Positions 4,793 through 5,821 of a DNA stretch of 5,821 bases are shown here, one piece after another (position 1 is the stretch's first letter; each line of letters starts with the position of its first letter). The translations under genes were made by a program, and so were the position numbers. Source of the DNA: Nitrososphaerales archaeon TH5895. Its GTDB lineage: Archaea; Thermoproteota; Nitrososphaeria; Nitrososphaerales; Nitrososphaeraceae. Where the stretch lies: NCBI GenBank assembly GCA_014523695.1, contig JAATVS010000082.1, positions 1-5,821 on the forward strand, read 5' to 3'. The notes beneath the pieces are model-generated. The model saw only the letters and a list, made by a program, of their open reading frames with translations. It ran no database searches and was not told the origin of the DNA.

Positions 4793-4951
4793 ATGGACTG
4801 GAAATTGTACTTGCACTTGTACTCGGCGGATATTCGCTGCAGCAGCAGATGTAGTGATCTTGTTGGCTGGTGGGATGAACCATCACGTACAAAGAAGATA
4901 ATCCTGTTCAAGCGAACTTGGTCAGAAGAAGAATGTTTGGCAATGCGCTAA
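4793..4951 (+). CDS. Doubtful 52-residue ORF in the 4679-5046 gap
   Basis: The 368 bases between the TRAM gene and the exported protein hold no convincing gene. The best candidate is ATG 4793 to TAA 4949-4951: MDWKLYLHLYSADIRCSSRC followed by SDLVGWWDEPSRTKKIILFK, with four cysteines in all and several Trp. The nearest TATA-like sequence (CTAAATAG, 4777-4784) is too close to the start to serve a leaderless transcript. Neighbouring frames also contain hydrophobic fragments (EIVLALVLGGYS; AADVVILLAGGM), so the stretch may instead be another degraded gene. I recognise no family. Confidence 0.15.
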   Translation: MDWKLYLHLYSADIRCSSRCSDLVGWWDEPSRTKKIILFKRTWSEEECLAMR

Positions 4952-5010
4952 TTTCTAACTCGTTCTAATAGAAAAAATATCAGATTTATGACAGCGTCTG
5001 AATTAGCTTA

Positions 5011-5025
5011 ATGCAAATAAACTAA
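5011..5025 (+). promoter_or_regulatory. TATA-box promoter of the small exported protein
   Basis: TGCAAATAAACTAAA carries an AT-rich TATA-like core centred near 5018, about 29 bases before ATG 5047. The predicted transcript would start within a few bases of the ATG. No Shine-Dalgarno is present. Confidence 0.5.
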
Positions 5026-5046
5026 ATTCTCACACTGCTATTAGAA

Positions 5047-5295
5047 ATGAATACCAAATACATGGTAATAGTAGCAGCGATGACAGTCATGCTCGTTGGA
5101 GCAACAGCACTTGCAACAACTGATAGTGCCTTTGCAGGCGGAAAGAAGCATTATGAAAAGAATCAAGCGATCTCGCAAGCAAACGACTGTGGTAACGGAT
5201 TCTTGCCAGAGAATGTTGGATGTCAAAACATTGCATCTCAGATTCAGGGCGACGAAAATGCAGTATCACTAGCAGCAGAGCAGGCATTTCCATAA
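5047..5295 (+). CDS. Small exported protein with signal peptide, thaumarchaeal type
   Basis: An 82-residue protein. Residues 1-30 form a classical signal peptide: short polar start MNTKY, hydrophobic core MVIVAAMTVMLVGATALA, and a cleavage site after D-S-A-F-A (residue 30) before GGKKHYEKNQ. The mature part of about 52 residues is polar and has exactly two cysteines, C48 and C59 (DCGNGFLPENVGCQN), which could form one disulfide outside the cell. It continues as ASQIQGDENAVSLAAEQAFP. I recognise this arrangement as typical of small secreted proteins found in many copies in Nitrososphaera/Nitrosocosmicus-type genomes, where some homologues continue further after the QAF segment; here it ends directly after it. 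Function unknown. It stands alone, with its own TATA box upstream and a terminator-like hairpin 20 bases after the stop. Confidence 0.82.
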   Translation: MNTKYMVIVAAMTVMLVGATALATTDSAFAGGKKHYEKNQAISQANDCGNGFLPENVGCQNIASQIQGDENAVSLAAEQAFP

Positions 5296-5315
5296 GACAT
5301 AGATAACAACTATAA

Positions 5316-5341
5316 TTGGTTGAAAAACCAAAACTTTTTTT
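5316..5341 (+). terminator. Hairpin plus T-run terminator of the exported protein gene
   Basis: TTGGTT (5316-5321) and AACCAA (5326-5331) pair perfectly around a GAAA tetraloop, followed by AAC and seven T (5335-5341). Archaeal polymerase needs mainly the T run; the stem resembles an intrinsic terminator. It lies 20 bases after the stop codon of the exported protein. Confidence 0.65.
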
Positions 5342-5419
5342 GATTTTCAGCTGATAATATACAAACCTACACTTGTCCATATAAGGATGCGAACGCCATT
5401 TAAAATTGAGAATAGCTTT

Positions 5420-5463
5420 TACGGGGTATAAGTTCAAATCGACAAGCACTGAAAGTACCCGTA
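5420..5463. repeat. 6-bp inverted repeat enclosing a 32-base loop
   Basis: TACGGG (5420-5425) and CCCGTA (5458-5463) are exact complements in the gap between the terminator and the last gene. The enclosed AGTTCAAATCGA looks superficially like a tRNA T-loop, but no cloverleaf can be formed. It may be a regulatory dyad or chance. Confidence 0.25.
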
Positions 5464-5475
5464 TCAGGCAATAAT

Positions 5476-5488
5476 CAATAAATTAACC
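5476..5488 (+). promoter_or_regulatory. TATA-like element of the terminal sensor gene
   Basis: CAATAAATTAACC is centred near 5482, about 31 bases before the TTG start at 5513. This spacing fits a leaderless or nearly leaderless transcript and is one of the reasons to accept TTG as the start. Confidence 0.45.
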
Positions 5489-5512
5489 TTATCTATCATC
5501 AATAACCTGAAC

Positions 5513-5821
5513 TTGTCTTCCTCATCTCCAGAACATAAAACGGAAGTCTGGTATGGGGCTGAAAATATAGTAAACAAGTCCTTGGATGTGCTGTACTCTA
5601 TAGAAAATCAATACGATCTTTGCGTCGCACAAGGTGGGCTGAACCCAATCTCATCTGAAGATAGGATAAGAAAGGCATATCACGATTTAAAGGCTAAAGG
5701 CGTTACAATTAGGATTATAACCGAAATTACTAAAGACAATCTAAATGACTGTAGAGAATTATCAGAGATCGCTCAGATTCGTCATTTATCTGAAATGAGT
5801 GGTAACTTTGTCATTGCAGAC
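5513..5821 (+). CDS. Sensory-domain protein, probably a histidine kinase (partial, runs off the window)
   Basis: The first 103 codons are present and open to the last base. No ATG occurs in frame after the upstream stop at 5450-5452 until far inside the domain, so TTG 5513 is the likely start, giving (M)SSSSPEHKTEVWYGAENIV. The visible region matches the N-terminal sensory domain common in thaumarchaeal signal-transduction proteins: a helix with WYGAENIVNKSLDVLYSI, then DLCVAQGG, RIRKAYHDLKAKGVTIRIIT, EITKDNLNDCRELSEIAQ and IRHLSEMSGNFVIAD. This alpha/beta domain resembles the phospholipase-D-like/TrmB-like ligand-binding modules that in this group commonly precede PAS and histidine-kinase domains; here the catalytic part would lie beyond the window. 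Family of the visible domain: fairly sure. Kinase output: inference from relatives. Confidence 0.75.
   Translation, partial: MSSSSPEHKTEVWYGAENIVNKSLDVLYSIENQYDLCVAQGGLNPISSEDRIRKAYHDLKAKGVTIRIITEITKDNLNDCRELSEIAQIRHLSEMSGNFVIAD

Noticed and set aside
4686..4892. Open minus-strand frame of 68 codons in the 4679-5046 gap
   Set aside because: Its Tyr/Ser/Pro-rich composition shows no domain or membrane pattern, and no promoter is seen; not enough to call a gene.
5087..5449. Open minus-strand frame of 120 codons
   Set aside because: It runs antisense through the exported protein and its terminator; the sense gene has a clear signal peptide, promoter and terminator, so this is a shadow despite its length.
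5405..5465. tRNA gene suggested by AGTTCAAATCGA and flanking TACGGG/CCCGTA
   Set aside because: No paired T-stem around the putative loop, no anticodon arm and no acceptor stem of proper length can be built.
1..5821. CRISPR array or tandem repeats
   Set aside because: No regularly spaced direct repeats were seen anywhere in the window.

Overview
The window looks like chromosomal DNA of an ammonia-oxidising archaeon (Thaumarchaeota/Nitrososphaerota), most likely of the Nitrososphaera/Nitrosocosmicus group. Evidence: AT-rich DNA; several genes with a TATA-like box about 25-30 bases before the start codon and no Shine-Dalgarno (leaderless archaeal style); a TRAM-domain gene, a DM13-domain gene, a small exported 'AGGKKHYEKNQA' protein and a sensor protein ending in the RHL...GNF motif, all of types I associate with this group. 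The taxon is inferred from recognition; no search was run.

Layout. On the minus strand at the left is an intact Rieske + ferredoxin-reductase-like fusion (5-1141). It shares a divergent promoter region (1142-1230) with a broken plus-strand DM13-domain gene (1342-1737, perhaps starting at 1231). The DM13 gene has two frameshifts and has lost its 3' end. From about 1740 to 2635 there is no intact gene. This stretch holds a minus-strand ORF remnant, two neighbouring perfect inverted repeats, and a plus-strand coiled-coil gene that can only be read by switching frame three times and passing a stop codon.

From 2677 to 3708 three intact small membrane or exported proteins follow on the plus strand: a SemiSWEET-type transporter, a small exported or anchored protein of unknown function, and a DUF962/Mpo1-like membrane protein. 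Then come a poorly coding stretch with a degraded minus-strand ORF, a small CxxC protein with a damaged second half, and a convergent, very hydrophobic 56-residue membrane protein on the minus strand (4069-4239). A TRAM-domain gene (4416-4678) has a good promoter but a single-base frameshift near its end. After a mostly empty stretch, a small exported protein (5047-5295) is followed by a hairpin/T-run terminator, and the window ends inside a TTG-started sensory-domain protein, probably a histidine kinase.

Reading as a whole: this is an accessory region in decay. Intact genes serve membrane, redox and sensing functions, and at least three, probably four, neighbouring genes carry small indels. 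The in-frame stops, the lost DM13 3' end and the intact genes beside them favour true pseudogenes, but a cluster of single-base sequencing errors cannot be excluded from one sequence.
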